This document shows positions 46,655-57,090 of a stretch of DNA of 64,000 nt, in pieces (positions within the stretch are counted from its first letter, which is position 1; each line of letters opens with the position of its first letter). The notes below the pieces were generated by a model. The model made no database searches, was not told the DNA's origin, and saw only the letters and a list, made by a program, of their open reading frames with translations. Source of the DNA: Diplocarpon mali (Eukaryota > Ascomycota > Leotiomycetes > Helotiales > Drepanopezizaceae); assembly GCA_024741835.1 (NCBI GenBank), contig JAENRP010000089.1, positions 93,373 through 157,372 of the forward strand. Reading direction: 5' to 3'. Both the position numbers and the translations under genes were made by a program.

Positions 46655-46950
46655 TGTTACGGCCGCATCACGTGCACATCACGTGAACGGTTATATCACG
46701 TGTCGAAGTCAGGTGCACGCTAAGGTAGCGAGGTGGCTAGATCACGTGCACGCTAGTGAAGCACCTGTACTTATTCTAGAGGAGCTCTACTAGAGACTCT
46801 CTCTTCTTCTTTATCTTTTCTTCTCTATTATATAGCATACCTCTTAAGGTAATACAGTTAGCGTTCGATTCTCGACCTACTATACGCTTAAGAGCTAGTT
46901 ATAATATAAGAAAAGATCAACTTAACCTCTGCTAAGAAGCTTAATATCTA
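46655..46950 (+). repeat. Candidate 5' LTR of the outer element, with four CACGTG boxes
   Basis: The stretch begins TGTTACGG and carries four CACGTG palindromes at 46669, 46680, 46697 and 46743 within 80 bp, then a pyrimidine-rich CTCTCTTCTTCTTT tract. Its right border is a guess because the partner LTR is not visible. CACGTG is an E-box/Cbf1-Pho4-type site in fungi; a role in transcription of the element is inference. Confidence 0.5.
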
Positions 46951-47908
46951 CTACCTTTAAAATCGTTATTTCGAACTGCCTTAAGCAATTTAATCTCTCG
47001 ATCTTGACACTTCTATTACAAACTGCCTTAAGCAACTCGTATATAGCGCCTAGATCTTACTAATCTAGTTTTTAAAGGAAGCTAAATAACAACCTTCGAA
47101 TATGAGATTAGCTCGTTTTTTCGACCCTTTACGTACTCTATTTTATAAACGGAAATTCACTTTCAATTTCAATTCGAAAAAAATTTTTATTTACTATACC
47201 CTCGCTTCGCTAGCGTAGGCTGCTGCCTAGAGTAGTATAATAACTTTTCTCTTCTTAACTCTCTCCTATTCTATACTACTCTTTTTTATTAACCTTATAC
47301 TTATTAACAACTTTCCTTATACTTGTTAATAATTCTCCTTATACTCTTTAAAGCTCTTTACTCCTTCCCTTGAAACCCTTAAATATAACTCGACTCTTCA
47401 AAGACCCTTCCTTGCGAATAAGTTGTCGAACTTCTTTATACTCCCTATCGACCTATACTTGTCGACTCTGCCTTATACTTTTCGAAGCTCCTTACTCCTT
47501 CCTTCTTATACTTAAGTATAAACTAGGGGACCTATACCTATATATATATATAGAGACTTAATCAGCTTTAATAGGTTATACTATACTATTAGAGACTAGG
47601 TCAACTTTAATAGAGTAATAAGCTTTAAATCCTCGGACCCTACTTCCTTAGATTTGCACTATACCTTTAAGCAACCTTATTATAACTCTTAATTAGTAAA
47701 AAGATATAATCCTAAAGTAAAACCTTCTTTCTTAAGATCTATAAACCTATAATACCTTAATATATACTCTATTAAAAGGCTTTAAAAACGTATATAGCTC
47801 TGCTTATACTAATCTTCCTCCTTTTAAATAAGTCACTATTTAGTATTAGGTCCCTTTAGATTAAACTAGATAATATAAAGAGAGTTAGTACTTAAGACTT
47901 CTAATCTT

Positions 47909-49750
47909 ATGCCACCTAAGAGAAGTAAAAGGTTAACCGCACCTCTACTAGGCCTTACTACCATTAGTTCTCTAGGCCTTACTACTATTAGTTCTCTAGG
48001 CCTTACTACCACCAGTTCTAGTTCTATAGGCCTTACTGCCAACCCTAATCTTAGAGATATTCCCCCTTTAAAGCTTACTTAAGAAGCTACCTCCTTTAGT
48101 ATAGACTTTACTTTTAAGCCTAGCCTATAAGTAGATTCTTAAAATACTCCCCTTCTATTAATTAAAGTTAAAGAAGAATTAACGTCTACCCTTATTATAT
48201 CGGCCCCTCTCTTTTCAACTATTTAATAGGCCGAAATCGCAAACCTTATTAGTGCTGCTATAGCTGCTGCTCTTTAAAATAATACTATTACCTCTTCTTC
48301 CTTAAGTACTAGCCCTTAGAACACTCGGTCCCTTACTGCCGACTTACTGCCTCCCTTAGACTACTACCTCCTAATTATCAGACCTTTAGCCTTAGCTATT
48401 AACCCTTATCGAATTAAGTACTTTTAAATCTATTTTAGCAACTATTAAGGCGAAATCACTTATAACACTTAAAAGATAGCTATAAAGGTATTTATTTAAA
48501 AGTACTTAAGTAACTTTACTTTAAAAGAGGATTAGATTATTACTTACTTTAAGTATATAATAAGTAAAGCTTAAAACCTAATCTTATAATATATAGATCC
48601 TATCTTTACTAATAAGTTTATATATATTACTAATATCCTTAGGATCTTAGATTAAAGGTTCTTTAATTATAACTATATTTAATTTATTAAGCTTAAATAT
48701 AATAGGTTAATTATAAGTTTAATATTATATAATAAGTTCCGATTTAAGTTTATTACCCTTATTATAATTAATAAGATCGATTAGTCTTACTAGTTTGATA
48801 ATATTTATAAAAAGGTCTCCTTAGCCTTAAAGAACGACCTTTAAGTAAAGAAGTATAAAATGAATAATAATTATACTACTTTAAATAAGTTCTTAGCTAT
48901 TATAAACCGCAAGGCCTATAATATTAAATAAGAAAAGGCCTATAACGCTTAATAAGTCGCCTTTGCTATTGCATTCTCCCTTTTAAAGGACCGCGTCCTT
49001 AGTATATTAAAAAGGGAGTTATAGAGACCTATAGCTATAGTTATTTCCTTAGCTCCCTGCACTTATTCCCCTTTGCTAGCGGCCTATTAAGAAAGGTCTG
49101 CCAGCCTAAAGCCGTTGTCTAGTCTTTACTATAATTACAAAGCCTTTAGTTATTATACAATAGACTACTTTAAGCTAAAGAAGCAAGGCGAGTTTATAGT
49201 AGCTAAAGTTAAAATAGAAAACGACCTACTATTAGGAAACTGCTAAGCTATAGTAAAGACTCCTATTATAATATAGGTTATAATTTATAAAAAGACTTAG
49301 ATTTTAATTCCCGCCTATTAATAGGCGGCTGCCAGTTCTTAATTCTTATAGAACTAGCTTAAAATAGATTATTTATTAAAATAGTTACTTATATTAATAG
49401 TAGAGCTAATATTTTCAGTATTATTAAAACGTCTTTAGTATACTAGCTCTCTTAAAGACTTAGGGTGAAGTTTATTAAATTGCTTAAACCGATTACCCTT
49501 ATTAGCTATAATAATCTTAAGGGAGAAACTATTCGATTTGCTATCTTACTTACCCTTATAATCAATAGGCGATAAATAAACTTCCCTTTCTTAATTATAA
49601 GCTTAAGAGCAACCGATATTTTAATTAGTAGGAAGTTCCTAGAGTATTATAACTTTAAATAATCCTATAGAAAGGGGAAAAATAGTATCTTTTAGCCTAA
49701 GGATATACTTATTATCTCCTATTTTAATTAACGTATATTAATTAATCTCT
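47909..49750 (+). pseudogene. Outer element gag and protease region, decayed
   Basis: It reads MPPKRSKRLTAPLLGLTTIS with a 24-bp in-frame repeat, then a capsid-like stretch broken by TAA/TAG in place of Gln/Trp codons, the mutated zinc knuckle, and a protease-like segment near 49380-49640 with INFPFLIISLRATDILI. All changes I can judge are C-to-T or G-to-A. It is not translatable as it stands. Confidence 0.6.
47950..48027 (+). repeat. 24-bp coding tandem repeat in gag N-terminus
   Basis: Three units starting AGGCCTTACTACCA encode GLTTISSL-type octapeptides, the third slightly extended (GLTTTSSSSI). A partial fourth follows at 48028. Confidence 0.85.
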
Positions 49751-49884
49751 TATAGCTAATAAAACCCTTAATAGCCTAGTAAGATATCGATCGTTAAGTA
49801 GCTATAATAGACGCTAAGGACGAAGACCTAAGAATGGCCTAAGCCTAGCTCTTAATGCTAGCAAGCAATAACGCCTTAAATCCT

Positions 49885-49997
49885 ACTCCTAGTCCCGGCC
49901 TATAAGTGAAAACCGCGAACTCGAATCCTACTCCTAGTCCTAGCTTGCAAGTGAAAACTGCGAACTCGAATTCCACTCTTAGTCCTAGCTTATAAGT
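49885..49997 (+). repeat. Array 1 of the 23-bp near-palindromic motif (3 copies, 45-bp period)
   Basis: Copies at 49885-49907, 49930-49952 and 49975-49997 each start ACTC(C/T)TAG and end (T/G)(A/C)(T/C)AAGT-like. They lie between the protease-like and RT regions of the outer element, in frame, giving a 15-residue repeat of the type NPTPSPGL-x-VKTANS. Confidence 0.85.
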
Positions 49998-50663
49998 GGC
50001 CTTTTACAAACTTAAGGATAGCAGTTTCTTTAAAGACTTGAAAAGAGATCTGAACTATATAAAGAAGGCCTTGCTAAAAGTACTAGACCCTTTGCTCCCT
50101 CTTTTAGTAAAGAGAAACGCTCCTTTAAAGATAGCTTACTAGATTAGCTTAATCTTAGCATTAGCAATCGGCGCCCTTTACTATTATTTTATAATTAAAG
50201 TAAGATAAGCTATATAAACTTAAGAACTAGCGCTTAAAGAGTTTATATTTATAAGCTCTATTTATAATTTAGATTAAGAAATCAATTGCTAAAGAATCAA
50301 TCGCTAAGAATCGGTTAAATAAGTTGAAATTAGCTCCCTTAGCCTTAGTTCGGTACTATAAGCTAAATATAAGAGCAATAATAAGCTAATAGATTAGAAG
50401 CTCCCGCCTTAGTATACTAAATTTAAGAACGTTTTCAATTGCTAAGCCTTTAATTAATTGCCGGAACCTAGGCTAAGGGTAGATTATAAAATTGAGCTAA
50501 TAGGCAAGAACAATTTAATAATTGAATCCCTTTACCGCCTTACTAATAAATAGCTTTTAAAGGTTAAGAGCTATATTCTTAAGAACTTATATAAAGGATT
50601 TATCAAAGCTTCGAGTTCCCCTTAAGTAGCCCTAATCCTCTTTATTAGAAAAGCTAATAGCTC

Positions 50664-50668
50664 CTTAC
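50664..50668 (+). repeat. Left target-site duplication CTTAC of the inner element
   Basis: CTTAC immediately precedes the inner 5' LTR and is repeated directly after the inner 3' LTR at 57086-57090. Confidence 0.85.
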
Positions 50669-50971
50669 TATGACGGATTGTCACTATATGTGGGCTATAC
50701 CCCGGTTCGTACCCAGTTCGTACCCGGTTCGGCTATAGCTTGGCGCAATCTTAGTATAAGCCACAAACCAGGTTACCCCCAGTTGGCATCCGGTTCAGCT
50801 CCCCTTAAGCAGGTGACCCTCTTTTCTCTATATATATATACTATGCCCTTCTACTCCTTTAAGGCTTTATAGTTATTGATTCTAAGTTATTACTAAGACA
50901 TTCTATTAGTATTACTATATAATTTGTATATATATCAGTGCTAAGTAGAGGTTATACTCTTAGTTGTTATA
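50669..50971 (+). repeat. 5' LTR of the inner element
   Basis: It pairs with 56783-57085 over its whole length. It contains an internal GTTCGTACCCAGTTCGTACC repeat and a TATATATATA box near 50832. Differences from the 3' copy are nearly all transitions. Confidence 0.9.
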
Positions 50972-51289
50972 TTATTAATAACTCTTTTGCTTTGCTAAAG
51001 ACGGCATTTATAATATTTATTTATATTATTCCTAGTAATCGACCGAAACCCTAATAAGTATAATAATATACTAAAAGACCTATACTAAGCTCCTACTATA
51101 AGCTTAAAGAATAGTTCCTCCTATCACTCGGTCTTTAAAGACCCCTCGCTCTCCCCCCCTTTAAGGAGGTGCTAGTATTACCCCTAGTACCTTTCCTACT
51201 AACTTCCTACTAGCTAATAATAACGGCCCTAAAATCACTATATCATAAGCCGAATTAGATTCCTTATAGGTCTGACTTGCATCTATATC

Positions 51290-52618
51290 AAAAGAGCGTA
51301 ATAGGCATAACTATAAGCTGAATTCTATATACTAACAATTGATCGATTGAGAAAGAGATCTAAATGACTTTTAAAGCACCTTTAAAGGTATCCTAAGATC
51401 AATTAAGAAAACCCTAGCATTAGAATAAAACCCTTCTAGTTCACTTACGCGCCCTTAGCGCTTTATAGACTTCGACCTACCTTCTTCTATTTCCTTTACC
51501 GCGCGTAGTAAGCAATATAATAATTAAGATAATCCTTCTTTTGCTTCCCTTAACCAATATACTACCAGTTCGCCTTTAGCTTAGCAGCCAAACCTCCCTT
51601 GCATCTATAATATACCGAACCTTACTTAAAAATTGTCCGATGGCCGTAACTACTATACTAAATACTAAGAGGCCTATATACTTAATAATCTAAAGCTATA
51701 CTACCCCTACTTCTATAGGGAACGGGCCTAGCTTAACTATGTTTTAGATCAGACTAAAGGTATAGCTAAGGACTAGCTAACCCCTTAGGTACTTAATAGG
51801 GACGCCCGAATTACTACCGAAACCCTAGTAAGTCAACTTGCTAAGTTCTTAGCTGACTTAGCGGAACGCGAAGAAGCTAAGATCGAGTTTACTACCCTTT
51901 ATATAAAGGCTAATAAGTCTTTTTAGGAATTCTACCTTAAGTTCTCTTAACTAGCTGCTATAGTAGAGATCGACGATAATAGTCGACTTTATAGCACCCT
52001 TAGGGAGAAAATCCCAAAACGCCTTCGAACCCCCCTTATATAAAAGTGGCATAAGACTAGGATATTAGACAAGTGGGTTATTGCTATCTAATAAGAAGAC
52101 GCCAGATAGCGCGCTAAGAGGACGCTATATAGTCAAATACAATATAAAGACAGATTGGGCACTAAAGCCAAAGCTAATTCTAGTAAAAATGCCTAATAAG
52201 GAGATACTAATAAATCAAATCCCTTACTAAGAAACTTTTCCAAATTGTATCCGAATCGACCTTAGTATAGCACCCTTAGCCCCGGTCTCGCTAAGTATAG
52301 CACCCCTGCCCCCGGCCTCGCTTAGCCTAGATCTTCCTCTTTTCCTCTGCGCTGGACCGATACCCTTGGCGCTCTCTCTCCTATAGCTAATTGAAAAAAT
52401 CAGTTTGATAAACGGCCGAAATCCCCTTCTATTACTCTTAGGTATTATAGCTCTTGCATTAATAAGCTTGAGTATAATAATGGCCAAGGATAGAATAGCG
52501 ATAAAGAGGAGGACCCTAAGGTCGAATAAGATAATAGTAGCGCTCCCCTTCCCCCTCTAACTCCTAAGGGAAATACCCCTGCCTAAGTAAAGCCTCCTTC
52601 TTAAGCGCACTTTATAAT
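51290..52618 (+). pseudogene. Inner element gag, decayed
   Basis: A stop-ridden region between the 5' LTR and the protease. Fragments of a capsid-like helix-rich protein can be followed only by allowing Gln at TAG/TAA and frame changes. It holds a two-unit 30-bp repeat at 52261-52320. Confidence 0.5.
52261..52320 (+). repeat. 30-bp direct repeat, two units
   Basis: Two adjacent units CT(T/A)AGTATAGCACCC(T/C) followed by a C-rich half. The second begins at 52291 and a third partial start lies at 52321. The ten-codon period keeps frame. Confidence 0.8.
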
Positions 52619-52980
52619 ATGCAATACCTTGATTTAAGAAACCTCTTTAGTGGCAATTTAATAATAAAACAGATCCTACTCTTAAAGAATGGTATTTCTT
52701 ATAAGGTATTGGCATTAATCAATACAAGCGCTAATAGGTATACTTTAATTAATTCGGCATTACTTAAATCTTTATCTTCTTTCCTTAAACCTTTGATTTG
52801 TATACTCCCTATACCCTTCCTAATTAAAGGATATAACGGTTCCTAGGGTAGTACTATTACTTATTATATACTACTTAATCTGTATATCAATTAGCGAATT
52901 CAATCTTTTACTCCTTTTCTTATTACTAACCTCGGCAACTATAGAGTGATTTTAGGATAAGCTTGGCTTAAGGAGTATAA
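52619..52980 (+). pseudogene. Inner element aspartic protease region
   Basis: An open stretch of 75 codons (52619-52846) reads YLDLRNLFSGNLIIKQ and VLALINTSANRYTLINSALL. This is the retropepsin-like active-site region, with the catalytic Asp-Thr-Gly apparently changed to NTS by G-to-A transitions. The fold then continues past the stop to ITNLGNYRVILG, which resembles the ILG flap-distal motif. Not functional. Confidence 0.65.
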
Positions 52981-53649
52981 AGTTTCTATTAATTATACTT
53001 CTCGTAAGCTTACCTAGCCCGATTCCTATCCCCCTACTATCTCTTTTGCAAAGAATATCGAAATCACTAATACTAAACGATAAAACTTAGATCAATACTA
53101 CTAGCGAAATGCAACTCGATATGATATAGTACTAAAACGGTCCCTTTTTAAGTATGAAGCTCGACGCTAGGAAAACCTCTCTTAGCTCCCTCCTTTTAAA
53201 TTCCCTCCTATTCCGATTAAATACTCTTTTACCGATTCCACCCTAACTCCCCCTTAAGTCGAAGGTAATACCTTTTCTAAGGACTACTCCTGTAATATAT
53301 TAATTATAAAGCAAGAGCTTAATGCGACTAAGCCTAACTTAGCTCCCTCTCCCGTTTTAGTCCTAAAACGCACTTATAAGCAAATAGCAAAGTGTAAAAT
53401 TCCCCTTTCTTCTTTAAATATATACGCAATTTCAGCCTATACTTTTCATATAATAGCTAGGAATTAGTAAGGCGTAGAGCTCTTTAATACCTTGTTTTAT
53501 AAAATTGATTAATTAATTCGAGATAACTAAGAAAGTCAGACCTAATAATGCGAAACCGATTCCCTTTTAAACTAATACTATAATAGAGAGGTTTTGATCG
53601 CTATTCTAACTGCCTCCCTCGAACCAATTAAGAAACCGATTCCAGCCGC

Positions 53650-56640
53650 TTATAAGAAGTACTAATATATATTCTTAAAAGCCGCTTTTAATATACTACC
53701 GCCCTATCGACCTTATAATTATAAAATCGAGCTTATAGCCGAAGGTGCTTAGAAGGCCCTTTAATACTCCCCCTTATATAAGATGTCTATACCTAAGCTG
53801 GAAATAGTAAAGGCGTACCTTATTAATAACCTTAATAAAGGATTTATTAAGGCCTCCTCTGCCTCTTATGCTATGCTAGTACTATTTATGAAAAAGGCTA
53901 ATAGCTCCTTACAATTCTATATTAACTACTATATGCTTAATAACCTCACTTATAAAGATTAATACCCCTTACCCTTAATCGACAAGACCCTAGCTCGATT
54001 AGCCGGCACTTAGATTTTTACAAAGCTTGATATATAGTAGGCTTTCTATCGAATCCGAATAGACCCTAACTCTAAGGAGCTTACTACCTTTAAAACTCGG
54101 TATAGCGCGTATAAGTGCAAGGTGCTCCCTTTTAGCCTTATAAACGGCCTTGCTACCTATTAGAGGTATATGAATAATGTCCTTTTCGATTACCTTAATG
54201 ATTTTTATATAACCTACTTAAACGATATCCTTATTTACTCAACTAACCGACTCGATTACAAATCGCATATAAAACGGGTCCTTTAGCAATTGTCAGATAT
54301 AGAACTGCAGGCCGACCTAAAGAAGTATAAGTTTAATATTATAAAGACTAAGTACCTTAGCTTTATTATCACTATTAAAGGCATTTGAGTTGACCTTGAT
54401 AAGGTAGTAGTAGTAGAGAATTGGACCTACCCTTCTATTATAAAGGGTATTCAGTTATTCTTTAGTTTTTACAACTTTTATTATCATTTTATTTAAGACT
54501 ATAGTCTTATTACTGCCCCTTTAGTGCACCTTACTAAGAATAACGTTCCCTTCCGATTTACCCCTAAATGCAAGCAGAGCTTCCTATAGCTATAAGAAGC
54601 TCTTATATATACCCTAATCCTCTAGTACTATAGGCAAGACCTCCCTTATATGCTGGAAACTAATGCCTTTAATAGTATAGTCGCCTTTATATTATTGCAG
54701 TAATATAGGTCCGAATAGCTCCTAGTTGCCTACTATAGTAAGACTATAATACCGGCTGAGCTAAACTACACTATATATAATAAGGAGATGCTAGCTATTA
54801 TTCGATCATTTAGCCATTTTAAAGCCGAGCTCATAAGAGCTCCCTACTGAATTATAGTATATATAGACTATAAAGTACTTAAGTACTTTATAACTATTAA
54901 AAACCTTAGTTCTCAATAGGCCTAATAGGCCGAGCTTCTCTCCAACTACGACTTTACAATTACCTACCGACCTAGCTTTAAAAACCCTCTTGCCAACGCC
55001 TTAACTTACCACGTCGATAAATTAAAGGATCAGAATATAATAAAACGCAATAACCGCCTTATGATATTATTATACTAGGATCAGATTAACCCTTGAATCC
55101 TCTTTAAACAGCTTTGTAAATAGACTATAATTAAGAACCTAGTCTCTATTGAAGAAATTTCGGCCTTCTCCCTTGCTTTCTATATTATTAACTAAGTACT
55201 AGCCGCGAACTGATAATATAGGCCTTACTAGGTCTATTGCCAAGCAGCCCTCTAAAATAGGTCCGATATAGCCCTAACTAAGGCTAACCCTTAGATAATA
55301 GAAGGAGATTTGCTTCTCTATTAAGGTAAGCTGGTAGTACCTAATATAGACTACCTCTATATGTTACTTATATAAGAGGTTTATAATCAAATTGCTACTA
55401 TATATCTAAGCGTATGCAAAACCTATTAGCTTTTCTCCTTATAATACCACTAGCCGAATCTATACTAATACGTATCCTAGTACTATAAGAACTACCATAC
55501 CTATAGACGAAGCAAAGTCCTTTATAATAAGAAACCTAGTTTACTCCAACTTCTCTTAGTACTAAGCCGACCTTAGGAGCATATAACTATAGATTATATG
55601 AGTTTTAATAAAGATAAGCATAGCTATAATAACGTTCTTATGATTATTAATCGATTTAGTAAGCAGGCGATATCGATTCCTTGTCGAAAGACTACCGATT
55701 TATATTAGTTAGCCTAACTCTATATATACTATATATATTACTACTTTAATCCCCCCTTAATAATCACCTTAGACCAGGGCCCTTAATTTATCTTAAGCTT
55801 TTAGAAAGCTTTTACCTCTATTTTAAGTATAAAACTAACCCTTGGCTCGGCCTACTACCCTTAAACCGACGGCCAAACCGAAAACTATAATTAGTACCTT
55901 ATGCAACGCCTCCGCCCCTTTATTAGCTACTACTAAGACGATTAGAGCGAATTCTTGCCTATAATAGATTTTGCCTAGCTAATTCTCCCCTATGACTCTC
56001 TTAATGGCTTATTGCTATTCAAAGTAGTATATAGGTACGCTCTGCGTACTAATTAGGACTAGAAGCTTAATGTACCTAATTCGGAGTCCCCTTCTTAAAA
56101 GCTTAATTGATAAGACGCCCTTAAGTACTCTATAAGATATTATAAAGCTTAGACCCTTGCTAAATCTTATATCCTTAAGGCCTAGGAACGTATGCGAAAT
56201 ACCACTAATACCTCTTGCCGCCTTACTACTTTTAAAGTCGGCGATCAAGTATACTTAGATATGCGTCCCTACTCTATAGATAGGCCTTTTAAAAAGCTTA
56301 GCTACCTTAAAGCTAGCCTATTTAAGATAGTAGAAAAAGTATTTAGTTTATACTAATTAAAGCTACCTAACTCTATAAAGGTATATAATATCTTTTACCT
56401 AAGTCGCTTCTAAAGGGACCCTAATACCCCTTTAGATAGTCAAGTGAATAAATCCCCTCTTACTATTAATATTATAAGAGAATAAGAATATAAAGTAGAG
56501 AGCCTGCTTACTATATAAAAGCAAGCTAGTACGTTTATATACCGCGCCTTATAGGTTGGCCGCGATATTAATTTAGAATAGTACTTAGCCTTTAATTTTA
56601 TATATACGCCTTTCAAGCTTTGCAAATTTCATTTGGAAAA
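53650..56640 (+). pseudogene. Inner element pol: RT, RNase H, integrase, chromodomain-like end
   Basis: RT is read from YKMSIPKLEIVKAYLINNLN and KANSSLQFYINYYMLNNLTY through AFYRIRIDPNSKELTTFKTR and YLNDILIYS (catalytic YLDD changed to YLND). RNase H follows with AELNYTIYNKEMLAIIRSF. Integrase has ITIDYMSFNKDKHSYN, LDQGPQFI and YYPQTDGQTENYNQYL (D,D,E-type core). The tail RDINLEQYLAFNFIYTPFKL is chromodomain-like. Many TAG/TAA codons at Gln positions show RIP. Confidence 0.85.
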
Positions 56641-56782
56641 TCCAGACCTCTTAGGCCTGCTTGCAAGGCTTCCTAATTAGATATAGGCCTATACTAATAG
56701 TATAGATGATTATAATAAAATAGGTAATGATAAACCTATAGTTAGATGCTTAAGGATAAGCTTTTTTTAAAAGGGAAGGTAA

Positions 56783-57085
56783 TATAACAGATTATCATTA
56801 TATATAGGCTATACCCTAGTTTATACTTAGTTTATACCCGGTTTAGCTATGGCTTAGCGTAATCTTAGTATAGGCTATAAACCAGGTTACCCCCGGTTAG
56901 CATCCGGTTCGGCTCCCCTTAAGCAGGTAACCCTCTTTTCTTTATATATATATACTATGCCCTTCCACTCCTTTAAGGCTCTGTAGTTATTGATTCTAAG
57001 TTATTACTAAGACATTCTATTAGCATTACTATATAATTCGTATACGTATCAGTGCCGAGCAGAGGTTATACTCCCAGTCGTCACA
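56783..57085 (+). repeat. 3' LTR of the inner element
   Basis: Partner of 50669-50971, ending CGTCACA, directly preceded by a polypurine tract and followed by the CTTAC duplication at 57086-57090. Confidence 0.9.
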
Positions 57086-57090
57086 CTTAC
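57086..57090 (+). repeat. Right target-site duplication CTTAC
   Basis: A direct copy of 50664-50668. The outer element's RT frame resumes immediately after it. Confidence 0.85.

Larger units (their letters stand above)
50669..57085 (+). mobile_element. Inner Ty3/gypsy-like LTR retrotransposon, complete but RIP-decayed
   Basis: A 6.4-kb element with two 303-bp LTRs (50669-50971 and 56783-57085) flanked by CTTAC. Internal order is Ty3/gypsy: gag, protease, RT, RNase H, integrase and a chromodomain-like end. A purine-rich AAAAGGGAAGGTAA precedes the 3' LTR as polypurine tract. It sits inside the RT of the outer element in the same orientation. LTR ends are imperfect TGTGACG/CGTCACA inverted repeats if RIP changes are allowed for. 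Confidence 0.9.

Noticed and set aside
56015..56248. 77-codon minus frame inside the inner element
   Set aside because: Antisense shadow of the integrase region of the inner polyprotein.
50671..56785. Inner LTR starting at TGACGG/TAACAG instead of two bases earlier
   Set aside because: The later start breaks the CTTAC duplication and the inverted LTR ends, which fit when the LTR begins at 50669 and 56783.
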